This document shows, piece after piece, positions 5,875 through 13,367 of a DNA stretch of 16,252 nt. Under the pieces are notes generated by a model, which saw only the letters and a program-made list of their open reading frames with translations, searched no databases and was not told where the DNA came from. Source of the stretch: Actinomycetota bacterium. Its GTDB lineage: Bacteria; Actinomycetota; Acidimicrobiia; Spongiisociales; ZC4RG35. The DNA lies in assembly GCA_022615295.1 (NCBI GenBank), contig JAKEHF010000049.1, positions 1 to 16,252 of the forward strand, in the 5' to 3' direction. The translations under genes and the position numbers were made by a program. Positions within the stretch are counted from its first letter, which is position 1; every line of letters starts with the position of its first letter.

Positions 5875-7026
5875 ATGAGTGGTCTGAGATCGGCGCTCGA
5901 GGAGTGGACCGGGGAGGACCTGGCCGACCGGAGTGTCGACGACCTCGCCGAGGACCTCGCCGAGCTGGAGCTCGTCGCTGGTCTCATCGAGGCTGAGCGA
6001 GCCCGACGTCTACACCTCTTCAGGGCCAAGAAGGGGCCCGACATCCACGGCTATCCGTCGGCTACGGCCTTCCTGGCCCATCGATGTCGCATCGCCACTG
6101 GCAGGGCGCGTCGTCTCGTCGCCACCGCCGAGACAGCCGCCGCCTGCCCCACGGTGAGCCGAGCCTGGGCGGCGGGTGACATCTCAGCGGACCAGGCTCG
6201 ACGTCTCCTGGAAGCCGCGGAGACCGCAGGTGAGGTCTTCGCATCGGCCGAGGAGACCCTGGTCGACATCGTCATTCCCCTCGACGCCGACGACACAGCC
6301 AGGGCAGTCGGCTATTGGCTTCACACGGTCGTCGAACCCCGGATAGAGGACAGCCGCCGGGGCGTCTCAATGTCACAGACCTTCAACGGGATGGGACGCA
6401 TCGACGGCTGGCTCACCCCCCTCGCCTACCAGGCCCTCTACATAGCCTTCGACACCCTTACCGCGCCACCGGCGCCCGACGACCCACGGACCCCTCGACA
6501 ACGGCGACACGACGCCCTGGAGGACCTGGCTCGCAACTACCTGGAGAACACCGACACCCCGACCGTTGGCGGGGAGCGACCACACATCAACATCGTCTGT
6601 GACCTGCAGGCCCTGGCCGGTGTCGCCGGTGGCCGCCATGAGACCGAGGACGGCGACATCATCGACATCCCCACCCTGCGCGCCCTGGCCTGTGACTCCG
6701 CGGTCAGCCGAATCGTCCTCGGATCCGACACCGAGATCATCGACGTCGGCAGACGAACGAGGACCATCCCAGCCGCTCTGCGCCGGGCCGTCATCGCTCG
6801 AGACCGCCACTGCACCCACCCCGGATGCCGGCGCCGCGCCCGGTGGTGCGACGTCCATCACGACCAGCACTGGGCCGACGGAGGGCCGACCAATGCCGAG
6901 AACTGCCGACTTCTCTGCCGATACCACCACACCCTCCTCCATCGCAGGGAAGCGGCGGCACGACAGGACACATACCCAACCCAGGTCACACCCCTTCAAC
7001 GCGGCCCGCCCCCTGTCGTCCTGTAA
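5875..7026 (+). CDS. DUF222 / HNH endonuclease family protein (13E12-like)
   Basis: A 383-residue protein with the standard two-part layout of actinobacterial 13E12 proteins. Residues 10-290 are the helical DUF222 region (DLAEDLAELELVAGLIEAER, AWAAGDISADQARRLLEA, and the GRIDGWLTP linker). The HNH nuclease follows at about 313-355: CTHPGC (Cys313, Cys318), the catalytic DVHHDQHWADGG (His328/His329), then N-x-x-x-LC-x-x-HH (His351/His352), with the cysteines probably binding zinc. Start 5875 (ATG) is chosen because the only in-frame upstream start, TTG 5830, would place the SOS box inside the coding region. No Shine-Dalgarno sequence is visible. Expression is probably damage-induced. The biological role of the family is not settled, and it behaves as a repeated, possibly mobile element in actinobacterial genomes. 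Confidence 0.93.
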   Translation: MSGLRSALEEWTGEDLADRSVDDLAEDLAELELVAGLIEAERARRLHLFRAKKGPDIHGYPSATAFLAHRCRIATGRARRLVATAETAAACPTVSRAWAAGDISADQARRLLEAAETAGEVFASAEETLVDIVIPLDADDTARAVGYWLHTVVEPRIEDSRRGVSMSQTFNGMGRIDGWLTPLAYQALYIAFDTLTAPPAPDDPRTPRQRRHDALEDLARNYLENTDTPTVGGERPHINIVCDLQALAGVAGGRHETEDGDIIDIPTLRALACDSAVSRIVLGSDTEIIDVGRRTRTIPAALRRAVIARDRHCTHPGCRRRARWCDVHHDQHWADGGPTNAENCRLLCRYHHTLLHRREAAARQDTYPTQVTPLQRGPPPVVL

Positions 7027-7052
7027 GGGGAGGGGCCGGCCCGGACACCTAG

Positions 7053-7277
7053 GACCCCGGGGCGGTGTTCCTCAACGACCACTTTGTCGAGACATACGGT
7101 GAGGGCGCCGAGGCGGCCAATGACTTCTGGCAGGAAGGTCTCGCCTTTTACGCAGGTCTCTCATCCGACTCGAGGTCGGTGGTCGCAGCGGGGTCCGGAA
7201 TGCACATGATCGTCTGGGACCGGGCCGACCTCGTCCTCGAGGAGGTGTCGGCCCTCCTCGAGCGGCTGTCTGGCTGA
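7053..7277 (+). pseudogene. C-terminal remnant of an alpha/beta hydrolase
   Basis: An in-frame stop at 7050-7052 is followed by about 75 codons; a GTG at 7065 could start 70 residues. The sequence DSRSVVAAGSGMHMIVWDRADLVLEEVSALLERL matches the last strand, catalytic-histidine loop and final helix of alpha/beta hydrolases, where a G-x-G-H/S-G-H motif precedes [ILV]-x-x-D-x-[PA]-[DE]-L-V. The nucleophile elbow and acid are absent, and no matching N-terminal part was seen upstream of the HNH gene. It is therefore probably a broken gene whose 5' part was lost next to the HNH insertion. It converges on lgt with a two-base gap. Confidence 0.5.
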
Positions 7278-7279
7278 GC

Positions 7280-8095
7280 TCAGGCCGTAGCCGGTGTCTG
7301 GCTCGTCGGCTCCCGGTCACGACGCCAATAGAGCACGGCGAAACCGATCAGGATGACACCGATTGAGACCCATCCATTCCGGCTGAGACCGAGGAACCTG
7401 AAGGTCGTGTCGGTCCGTATCAGCTCGAGGAGGAAACGCATCAGCCCGTATCCGATGAAGTAGATCCCGATGAGTCTCCCCCGGAGGGACGGGTAACGCC
7501 GTTCGAGCCAGACGATCGTCCCGGCAAGGGCCAGGTTCCAGAGCGACTCGTAGAGAAACGTGGGGTGGAACGTCTCGAACTGGGCGTATTGCTGTGGTCG
7601 AAATTGCGGGGCGATCTCCACCGCCCAAGGCAGGTTCGAGGGGGTCCCGAAGAGCTCCTGGTTGAAGTAGTTGCCCCATCTCCCCACCGCCTGGGCCATG
7701 GGCAGACCCGGGGCGAGTGAGTCGAGGAACATCGTGATCGGGACACCGAGGCGACGACAGGTCCACCAGATGGCGAGGGCCCCACCTGTGAGCCCGCCGT
7801 AGAGGGCGATGCCCCCCTCCCAGATCGCGATGATGCGCCACCACTCGCCCTCGAACCGAAAGAGGTTCGTCGACACGTAAGCCAACCGGGCCCCGAGGAA
7901 CCCGAAAAGGACCACCCTGAGCATGATCTTCTCGACGTCGGCGACCGACCCACCCCGGGCAAGGAACCGTCTCTTGGTGACGGTCCAGGCGATGACCACG
8001 CCCAGGGTGACCAGGATCCCATAGAAGGTGACCCGCAACGGCCCGATGAAAAACTCATTGACCGGCGGGGAGGGGATCGAGGCGAGAAAGGTCAT
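7280..8095 (-). CDS. lgt: Phosphatidylglycerol-prolipoprotein diacylglyceryl transferase Lgt
   Basis: An integral membrane enzyme that transfers diacylglycerol from phosphatidylglycerol to the lipobox cysteine of prolipoproteins, the first step of lipoprotein maturation. The 271-residue protein has about seven membrane segments and the family signature GRWGNYFNQELFG (residues 138-150), with the essential Arg and Asn/Glu in the usual places. The N-terminal FYGILVTLGVVIAW and the IWEGGIALYGGLTGG segment are also typical. The ATG at 8095 is chosen because it overlaps the CtaG stop in an ATGA; an in-frame upstream start (8131) would overlap ctaG by 40 bases. It is the last gene of a minus-strand run containing several predicted lipoproteins. 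Confidence 0.96.
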   Translation of the reverse strand: MTFLASIPSPPVNEFFIGPLRVTFYGILVTLGVVIAWTVTKRRFLARGGSVADVEKIMLRVVLFGFLGARLAYVSTNLFRFEGEWWRIIAIWEGGIALYGGLTGGALAIWWTCRRLGVPITMFLDSLAPGLPMAQAVGRWGNYFNQELFGTPSNLPWAVEIAPQFRPQQYAQFETFHPTFLYESLWNLALAGTIVWLERRYPSLRGRLIGIYFIGYGLMRFLLELIRTDTTFRFLGLSRNGWVSIGVILIGFAVLYWRRDREPTSQTPATA

Positions 8096-8880
8096 ACCGG
8101 GGCCTCCTCCTGTTTGGCGTAGCGGAACCAAAGCACGGCGATCGTGCCCCAGATCACCGGGATGGTTGCCAGTTTCATCAGGATCCCGGCGATCTGCTGG
8201 TCCTCGCGCGCCGTCAGCGACCCGATCCTCGGGGCCAGCTCATAGATGGCATACACCGGGGTCGTCGAGAAGGTGAGGAGGCTGGCCGGTATCACCGCCA
8301 CCACGGCGGTCGCCAGGAAGAGATAGAGCATCTTGGGCCATGGCGACGTCAATCTCCCCTCGGGCAGAGGGGAGATCACGGGCAGCCAGAGGATGAACCC
8401 GGCGACCATCCAGAGCAGGTCCATCGTGAAGGACCCGAGTTGGCTGCGGCGGAGGACCTCGACCGTCCCCGGAGAGTGGGTCACCGCCAGCATCAGGTTG
8501 TAAACGACAGCGCACACCACCGGGGACCGACCCAACCAGGCCACGGGCGGGGTCAACCTGCCCAGCAGACGTCTCCCTAGCCACTCCGGCGTCCCCAGCA
8601 ATAGCAGCGGGGCGCCGACGAGGGTGTAGAGGAGGAATTGCAGCATGTGTGCCGAGGCCAGGTATCCGGCGCCGAGAACCCCGAGGGGCCAGTCCGAGGC
8701 CAGCCAGAAGACGATCATCCCAGCAACGAAGAAACCCAGACGACGACGGTCGAGAGGTCGGTGGCGGCGCACCGCGAGGGCATAGGCCGCCAGCGGCACC
8801 AGGGTGGCCAACCACACCCCGGGATAGGGATCCCAGTCCCAGGTCCAGGGCTCCTCCAGGGCGACGCACCACCAGATCAA
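8092..8880 (-). CDS. ctaG: CtaG (caa3-type) cytochrome c oxidase assembly protein
   Basis: A 262-residue polytopic membrane protein of the caa3_CtaG family. After a short periplasmic N-terminus (WTWDWDPYPGVWLATLVPL) come about seven membrane helices, with the conserved SAHMLQFLLYTLVGAPLLLLG segment (His78) and WMVAGFILWLPV. Family members help insert copper into heme-copper oxidases. The start is TTG (8878-8880), and its TTGA overlaps the TGA of SCO1. No in-frame ATG lies near. The protein ends in the ATGA shared with lgt. Linkage to SCO1 supports a shared role in oxidase copper-centre assembly. Confidence 0.92.
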   Translation of the reverse strand: MIWWCVALEEPWTWDWDPYPGVWLATLVPLAAYALAVRRHRPLDRRRLGFFVAGMIVFWLASDWPLGVLGAGYLASAHMLQFLLYTLVGAPLLLLGTPEWLGRRLLGRLTPPVAWLGRSPVVCAVVYNLMLAVTHSPGTVEVLRRSQLGSFTMDLLWMVAGFILWLPVISPLPEGRLTSPWPKMLYLFLATAVVAVIPASLLTFSTTPVYAIYELAPRIGSLTAREDQQIAGILMKLATIPVIWGTIAVLWFRYAKQEEAPV

Positions 8881-9479
8881 GCTGCTCCCTCGGTCATCTC
8901 GATGAGGATCGTCAGGTCGTTAACCCACACATTCTGCCGGGTGCCATAGGGATAAAGGGTGCGGCTCAGACCGTCGGGCGAATAGGCGATCACCCATCCG
9001 GCGTGATCGACCGTGTAGTCCTCGCCGTCGCCGGTGATCGTCGCCGGGGGCACGTCGGCCGCCTCCTGGGCCGCGGTCAACTCGTCGGGGGTGCCGGTGA
9101 GACCGACGAACCGGGTGTTGAAGTTGTCGAGAAACGCCCGGATCACCTCGGGGGTGTCCCGGGTGGGATCCACAGTGACGAAGACCACCTCAGTGTCCCC
9201 GGCGAGATCGGGGTGGGTGTCCAGCGTCTCGGCGATCTGGGCGAGATGCACAGGGCACACGTCGGGGCAGTTGGTGTAGCCGAAGTAGAGGAGGGTGAGC
9301 TTGCCCTGTGTGCGGTCGGCGAAGTCGTAGGGCTCACCAGCGGTGTCGGTGAGCACAAAGCTCGGCTTGGGCTGGGGGTCCTCGATCACCTCGCCCTGGA
9401 GACGACCCGTGGGGATTGCTCCGGCGCAGGCGGTGGCCACCAGACACACAACGACCACGAGTCTTCTCACGTTGCTCAC
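8877..9479 (-). CDS. SCO1/SenC-family copper chaperone lipoprotein
   Basis: A 200-residue membrane-anchored protein with a thioredoxin fold. The N-terminal VVVVCLVATAC is a lipoprotein signal with Cys18 as anchor. The copper site is complete: CPDVC (Cys71, Cys75) after LLYFGYTN, and the distal His159 in DYTVDHAGW. FVTVDPTRDTP is the usual SCO strand. It loads copper into the CuA centre of cytochrome oxidase or reduces its cysteines. The likely start is GTG 9479; GTG 9470 is an alternative. The TGA overlaps the TTG of ctaG. Upstream is a 45-base gap to the hydrolase gene, with no clear promoter. Confidence 0.95.
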   Translation of the reverse strand: MSNVRRLVVVVCLVATACAGAIPTGRLQGEVIEDPQPKPSFVLTDTAGEPYDFADRTQGKLTLLYFGYTNCPDVCPVHLAQIAETLDTHPDLAGDTEVVFVTVDPTRDTPEVIRAFLDNFNTRFVGLTGTPDELTAAQEAADVPPATITGDGEDYTVDHAGWVIAYSPDGLSRTLYPYGTRQNVWVNDLTILIEMTEGAA

Positions 9480-9524
9480 TGTCGTGACCGGCGGGCGCTA
9501 TGACAAATGCCTGGCGACCAACGC

Positions 9525-11438
9525 TCAGAAGAGCGGCTCGCACTCGGGGCCGGACTCGGTCACGACACCGTCGTTGGTCAGGGTGCAATCGCCAAGCCCG
9601 AGCTGCCCGCCGAGCACCGCATCGAGGAACTCGTCGTAGACGATGGTCCCCTCCACCACCATCCCTTCTCGGAGACCACAAGCGGTGTAACCCACCTCAT
9701 AGCCTTCGTCGACGGGCGCCACCGTGACCGTGCCCCCCGTGGAACAGCCCACAGTGACGCTCTCGGCGAGATCGGAGTACCAGACCTCCGGGAGGAGGAT
9801 CGCCTCCGTTCCCAAGGCATACAGGAGACCGTCGGCGTCTCCAAAGCCGCCGTCAGCGAGCAGGGGGACCATCTCGTCGGCGACATAGCCTTCGCAGGTG
9901 TGGGTCTCGGGTGGAGTGCCGTCGAGGAGGAAGGCGTTGACCTCGAGATCGGGGCACTCGTACCCCCAGCCGAAAATGGCGTGGGGACCGCCCTCCATGG
10001 TGATGATGTGGCCCTCGGCAAGCCGGGAGTGGACGTCGACCCCTTGGGTGTAGGGAGTTGCCGGATCGGCGGTGGCTCCGAGCACGAGGACCGGGATCCC
10101 TTCCGCGATCAGGGCTGGCGGCCGTACCGTCTCCGTCGCCGGGTGCGGCCAGTAGGCGCAGGCGATGTCGCCGACCGCCCTGCTCCCCAATCTGATCTGC
10201 CAGAGATCGCCGGCAGCCTCGAAGAACCCGGCCGCCTTTTCGTCGGGGGTGGCCCCGGGGAACTGGTAGTCCAGACAGGTCACCGCGTAGTAGAGAGCGT
10301 CGGACCAGCCGAACGGGTCGATCACCGACTCGTCGATAGGGTCGATGCCCAAGGTGAGGTCTACGAGACGCATCAGGGGGACCAGGTCCCCCTCCGTCTC
10401 GTAGGCGGCGAGCGCCCTGAGGAGGAGCATCCGGTCGTACTCGGCGTAGAGCTGGGAGATCACGGTGAGCTCGAACCCGCCCAGACCCAGGCTCCTCGTC
10501 GCCGTGGTGCCGTCCGGCAGGGGATAGTCCATCTCCAGCGGACCTTCGATCAGCTGGCCGACGAGACGGTCATAGGTGGCCCCGGGGTCGGGGAGCACGC
10601 TCGAGCAGATCGCGTCCTCCCCACAGGCGGCGAAGGTCGCTTCCAGGGTCTCGGAGCCGGCGACCGTCCACTGCCGATAGAACTCGTGACCCTCGAGGGT
10701 CAGGTCGACCACCCCATCGATCACCATCCGCTCCACACGGGTGGGGTAGGCCGCGGCATAGGTCTGAGCCACCTGGGTCCCATAGCTCTCCCCCCAGATG
10801 ACCAGCTTCTCCCACCCCATCATCTCCCTGAAGAGCTCGACGTCCCCGACAACTTGGGTCGTCGCAAGATAGGGAAGGAGGTGGGCGCCCCGGGTCTCAG
10901 CGAGACAGTCCTCGACATAGGTCCTCGCCGCCTCCGCCAAGGCCTCGGTGTCGAAACCCACGCCGGTGAGGGCGGGCGTCTGGTAGTAGGCGACACTGGC
11001 CTCAGGGCAGTCGACTCCACCAGAGAGACCCGCCCCTCGCTGGTCGTAGAAGACGATGTCGAAGCTCTCGAAGATCGCCTCGTCGAGCACCGAGCTGTAG
11101 CTGTCTGCATAGGTGGTCCCGTCGGTGCCTGGCCCCCCGGTGGCCATCACCAGGGTTCCGACACGCTCTCCCCTCGCCGCGAGCACGGCGAACGTGACCT
11201 CGGTCGTCCCCACGTCTTGGGAGTGATCGAGGGGGACCTCGATCGTGACACAGGTGAAGTCGGAGTCGGAACAGGGCTCGCCGCCGAGACGCTCCAGCAT
11301 CTCGTCGGTCGTCGCTCGCGGGAGGGAGGTCGTCACCGGGGTGAGTGTTGTGGCGGGTGCCGCCGTCGACGTGGTCGAAGACGGGGTGGTGGTGCATGCA
11401 CCGAGGACCAGGATGAGGATGATGGCAGGCTTTCGCAT
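9525..11438 (-). CDS. Secreted alpha/beta hydrolase lipoprotein (TAP-like peptidase type)
   Basis: A 637-residue exported hydrolase. The N-terminal MRKPAIILILVLGAC has lipobox LGAC (Cys15), followed by a Ser/Thr-rich linker (19-45). The body has the oxyanion GGPG (101-104), YDQRGAGLSGG, the nucleophile elbow GESYG (Ser218), the acid in GATADPATP (Asp458) and the base in GGPHAIFG (His486). This layout fits the TAP-like/tripeptidyl-aminopeptidase-type group, whose members cleave peptides or esters outside the cell. Beyond residue 510 there is an extra C-terminal part of about 125 residues with paired cysteines, not needed for the hydrolase fold. The gene starts 11 bases after the kinase stop, so the two are probably co-transcribed. 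The true substrate is unknown. Confidence 0.88.
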   Translation of the reverse strand: MRKPAIILILVLGACTTTPSSTTSTAAPATTLTPVTTSLPRATTDEMLERLGGEPCSDSDFTCVTIEVPLDHSQDVGTTEVTFAVLAARGERVGTLVMATGGPGTDGTTYADSYSSVLDEAIFESFDIVFYDQRGAGLSGGVDCPEASVAYYQTPALTGVGFDTEALAEAARTYVEDCLAETRGAHLLPYLATTQVVGDVELFREMMGWEKLVIWGESYGTQVAQTYAAAYPTRVERMVIDGVVDLTLEGHEFYRQWTVAGSETLEATFAACGEDAICSSVLPDPGATYDRLVGQLIEGPLEMDYPLPDGTTATRSLGLGGFELTVISQLYAEYDRMLLLRALAAYETEGDLVPLMRLVDLTLGIDPIDESVIDPFGWSDALYYAVTCLDYQFPGATPDEKAAGFFEAAGDLWQIRLGSRAVGDIACAYWPHPATETVRPPALIAEGIPVLVLGATADPATPYTQGVDVHSRLAEGHIITMEGGPHAIFGWGYECPDLEVNAFLLDGTPPETHTCEGYVADEMVPLLADGGFGDADGLLYALGTEAILLPEVWYSDLAESVTVGCSTGGTVTVAPVDEGYEVGYTACGLREGMVVEGTIVYDEFLDAVLGGQLGLGDCTLTNDGVVTESGPECEPLF

Positions 11439-11449
11439 GCAGTCGCAGG

Positions 11450-12874
11450 CTACGCGGGCACCACGACCAGGGCTTCGGGCAGGGCCGCCGCGGGCAGGGT
11501 CAGCTGGAAGGTCGCCGGGCCGAGATCGGTGCGAAGCATGAGATCCCCGTCCATGAGCCTGGCAAGCTGCCGGCTGACCGCCAGACCGAGACCGATCGAC
11601 TCGGAGCGGATGAGCCCCGACCCGGCTCGGTAATAGGGATCGAACACCGCCCTGGCCAGCTCGGGGGGAACACCTGGGCCATTGTCGGAGAAGACAAGGC
11701 TCATCTCGGCGCCGTACTTGTGGGTGGTGATGGTGATCTGGTCGCCCCCGTAGCGAAGTGCATTGGTGACGAGGTTGCGGATGATCTGACGGACCCGTGT
11801 CGGGTCGGCCGCCGCGACATGGGTGGGACTGGTGGCGACCACCACGTCCTTGCCCTCTGTCCCCAGCCGGCCCCTGAGCACGTCCTCGATCTGACGGGCG
11901 AGCTCGACGGGTTCACTGGTCACCGTCACCGCGTCGATCTCGGCACGGGCCGCCACCAGGAGGTCCTCGACGAGGTCGGACACCTCGAGGGCCTGCTGAT
12001 GGATCAAGGTGACGAGCTCACGACTCTCGTCAGGGTCGAGGCCCCCCTCACGGAGCAAGGAGGTGAAGCCGAGGACCGAGGTCAGCGGGGTGCGTATCTC
12101 GTGGCTGATGCTGGCGAGGAACTGGTCGCGGGCTCGGATCGACTGCTCGAGCCGGGCCATGGCCCGGCGCTTCTCGAGAAAGGAGCCAACCATCACGGCG
12201 ACCGTTTCGAGGACCTGCGTCTCTGACACGGGCGGCGGCGGACCGTCGTCGAGGTCGAAGGCAAGGCCGAGGAAGCCGGCCCACTCCCCGGCCACCGAGA
12301 CGGGGACGGCAAGAGCATGGACCTCCTCCGGCAGCCTTCCCAGGACTATCGACAGGGCCTCGTCGAGCCGGGCAGTCTCTCCACGGGCGAGAGCCGCCGC
12401 CTTCTCCCTGTGCTGCATGTAGGGCAGCTTCCAGCGCAACGACGACAGGGCATCGTCGGCGTCGGCCGAGACCTGGGTGACCACGGCCACGGGTCCGCTC
12501 CCCCGGTCGCCGCTGTTCTCGGCTATGAAGGTGGCCGTGGCCCGAGTCAGCTGGCGGATCACATCGAGCGTCTCGCTCAACGCCTGGTCGTCCGACCTGG
12601 CGAGGAGTCTCTGACCGGCCGTTGCAAGTGCCGCCTCACGGGTACGACTCCTCTCCAGGGCCACACCGACCTCACGGAGCCAGCTGGCGTTGAGGGCCAT
12701 GGCCACGATGAGGGTCAGGCTGGGCACGACGAGGGCGGTCGAGGCCCACAACGTGACCGATCGGGTCGCCACCACGACGGCCCAACCGAAAGCGATCATC
12801 GAGCAGGCGAGTGTGAACACGACGCGATAGCGCGTCCACACCCGGGCGACCACGGGTGACAACGTGGATTCCAT
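11450..12874 (-). CDS. Membrane sensor histidine kinase with GAF-like domain
   Basis: A 474-residue two-component kinase. Two membrane helices (about 17-37 and 44-62) lead into a coiled segment and a GAF-like sensor region (about 85-235). The HisKA domain follows, with the H-box SISHEIRTPLTSVLGF (phosphorylated His258). The HATPase domain has N-box NLVTNAL (Asn367, Asn371), G1 DNGPGVP (397-403) and G2 GLGLAVS (428-434). It lacks a receiver domain, and no response regulator gene lies in the window, so the partner is elsewhere. It is preceded by a 58-base gap after the cupredoxin-like gene and may share its transcript. The signal is unknown; the neighbours suggest copper or envelope state, which is only inference. 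Confidence 0.95.
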   Translation of the reverse strand: MESTLSPVVARVWTRYRVVFTLACSMIAFGWAVVVATRSVTLWASTALVVPSLTLIVAMALNASWLREVGVALERSRTREAALATAGQRLLARSDDQALSETLDVIRQLTRATATFIAENSGDRGSGPVAVVTQVSADADDALSSLRWKLPYMQHREKAAALARGETARLDEALSIVLGRLPEEVHALAVPVSVAGEWAGFLGLAFDLDDGPPPPVSETQVLETVAVMVGSFLEKRRAMARLEQSIRARDQFLASISHEIRTPLTSVLGFTSLLREGGLDPDESRELVTLIHQQALEVSDLVEDLLVAARAEIDAVTVTSEPVELARQIEDVLRGRLGTEGKDVVVATSPTHVAAADPTRVRQIIRNLVTNALRYGGDQITITTHKYGAEMSLVFSDNGPGVPPELARAVFDPYYRAGSGLIRSESIGLGLAVSRQLARLMDGDLMLRTDLGPATFQLTLPAAALPEALVVVPA

Positions 12875-12932
12875 CTGTCGTTCCCTCGACGAGATCAGCG
12901 AGATATCGGTCGCAGGGACCCGGTCTTGATCC

Positions 12933-13367
12933 TCAGGACACGGTGAGTTCTACGACCAGGGTGTGCGAACCCTCGAGCTCGATCTCGAAGACACCCGGCA
13001 CGTCGGCGACGAAACGGACCTCGGTGGCGACACCGGGTTCCAACTCGTAGAACAGGTCATAGCCATGGACATGGAGCTCGTCGGCGGTGTCCGAAGCGAC
13101 GCGAAAGAAGACCTCTTCCCCGATCCCGACCGCAAGGTCCCGTGGCCCGCCAAGGACTTCGCCACCGACGATTCCGACCTCGAGGAAGTCATCGAGGACC
13201 GTGGTCGATGGTCCCTCGGCATGCGTCGTGGTCACCTCAGGTGGGGCAACCGTGCTCTCCATCGGCGAAGTCGTGCTGGTCGGTTCCAGGCTGGTGGCGG
13301 GGGTCACAGCCCCATCGCAGGCGACCACGAGCGCTGCGATGACCGCCGTCCTGGTTAGGCCCTTCAT
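12933..13367 (-). CDS. Cupredoxin-like lipoprotein
   Basis: A 144-residue exported protein. MKGLTRTAVIAALVVAC has lipobox VVAC (Cys17), followed by a Thr/Ser-rich linker to about residue 55. Residues 60-144 resemble the cupredoxin-like (EfeO-type) domain: VFFRVASDTADELHVHGYDL, then FVADVPGVFEIELEGSHTLV. HVHGYD and the late His are the usual candidate metal ligands, but no blue-copper Cys is present, so classical electron transfer is unlikely. The much longer open frame (to 13772) has a low-complexity antisense N-terminus and is rejected; 13367 gives a proper signal peptide. It is the first gene of the minus-strand run that leads to SCO1 and CtaG, which supports a copper-related role. Confidence 0.82.
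   Translation of the reverse strand: MKGLTRTAVIAALVVACDGAVTPATSLEPTSTTSPMESTVAPPEVTTTHAEGPSTTVLDDFLEVGIVGGEVLGGPRDLAVGIGEEVFFRVASDTADELHVHGYDLFYELEPGVATEVRFVADVPGVFEIELEGSHTLVVELTVS

Noticed and set aside
5740..7064. Terminal inverted repeats or target duplications around the HNH gene
   Set aside because: Only short GC-rich similarities (such as CCCCGG) were found on both sides; not enough to define an element boundary.
9507..11633. Long plus-strand open frame of 708 codons
   Set aside because: It is antisense to the alpha/beta hydrolase, which has lipobox, catalytic triad and normal composition. The plus-strand product is Gly/Arg/His-rich with no domain.
12875..12932. Possible hairpin between the cupredoxin-like and kinase genes
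   Set aside because: Only a weak CCCT/AGGG pairing with a long loop; not distinguishable from chance.
13087..13338. Upstream extension of the PDZ gene
   Set aside because: Antisense to the cupredoxin-like domain and low-complexity; the signal peptide begins after 13339.
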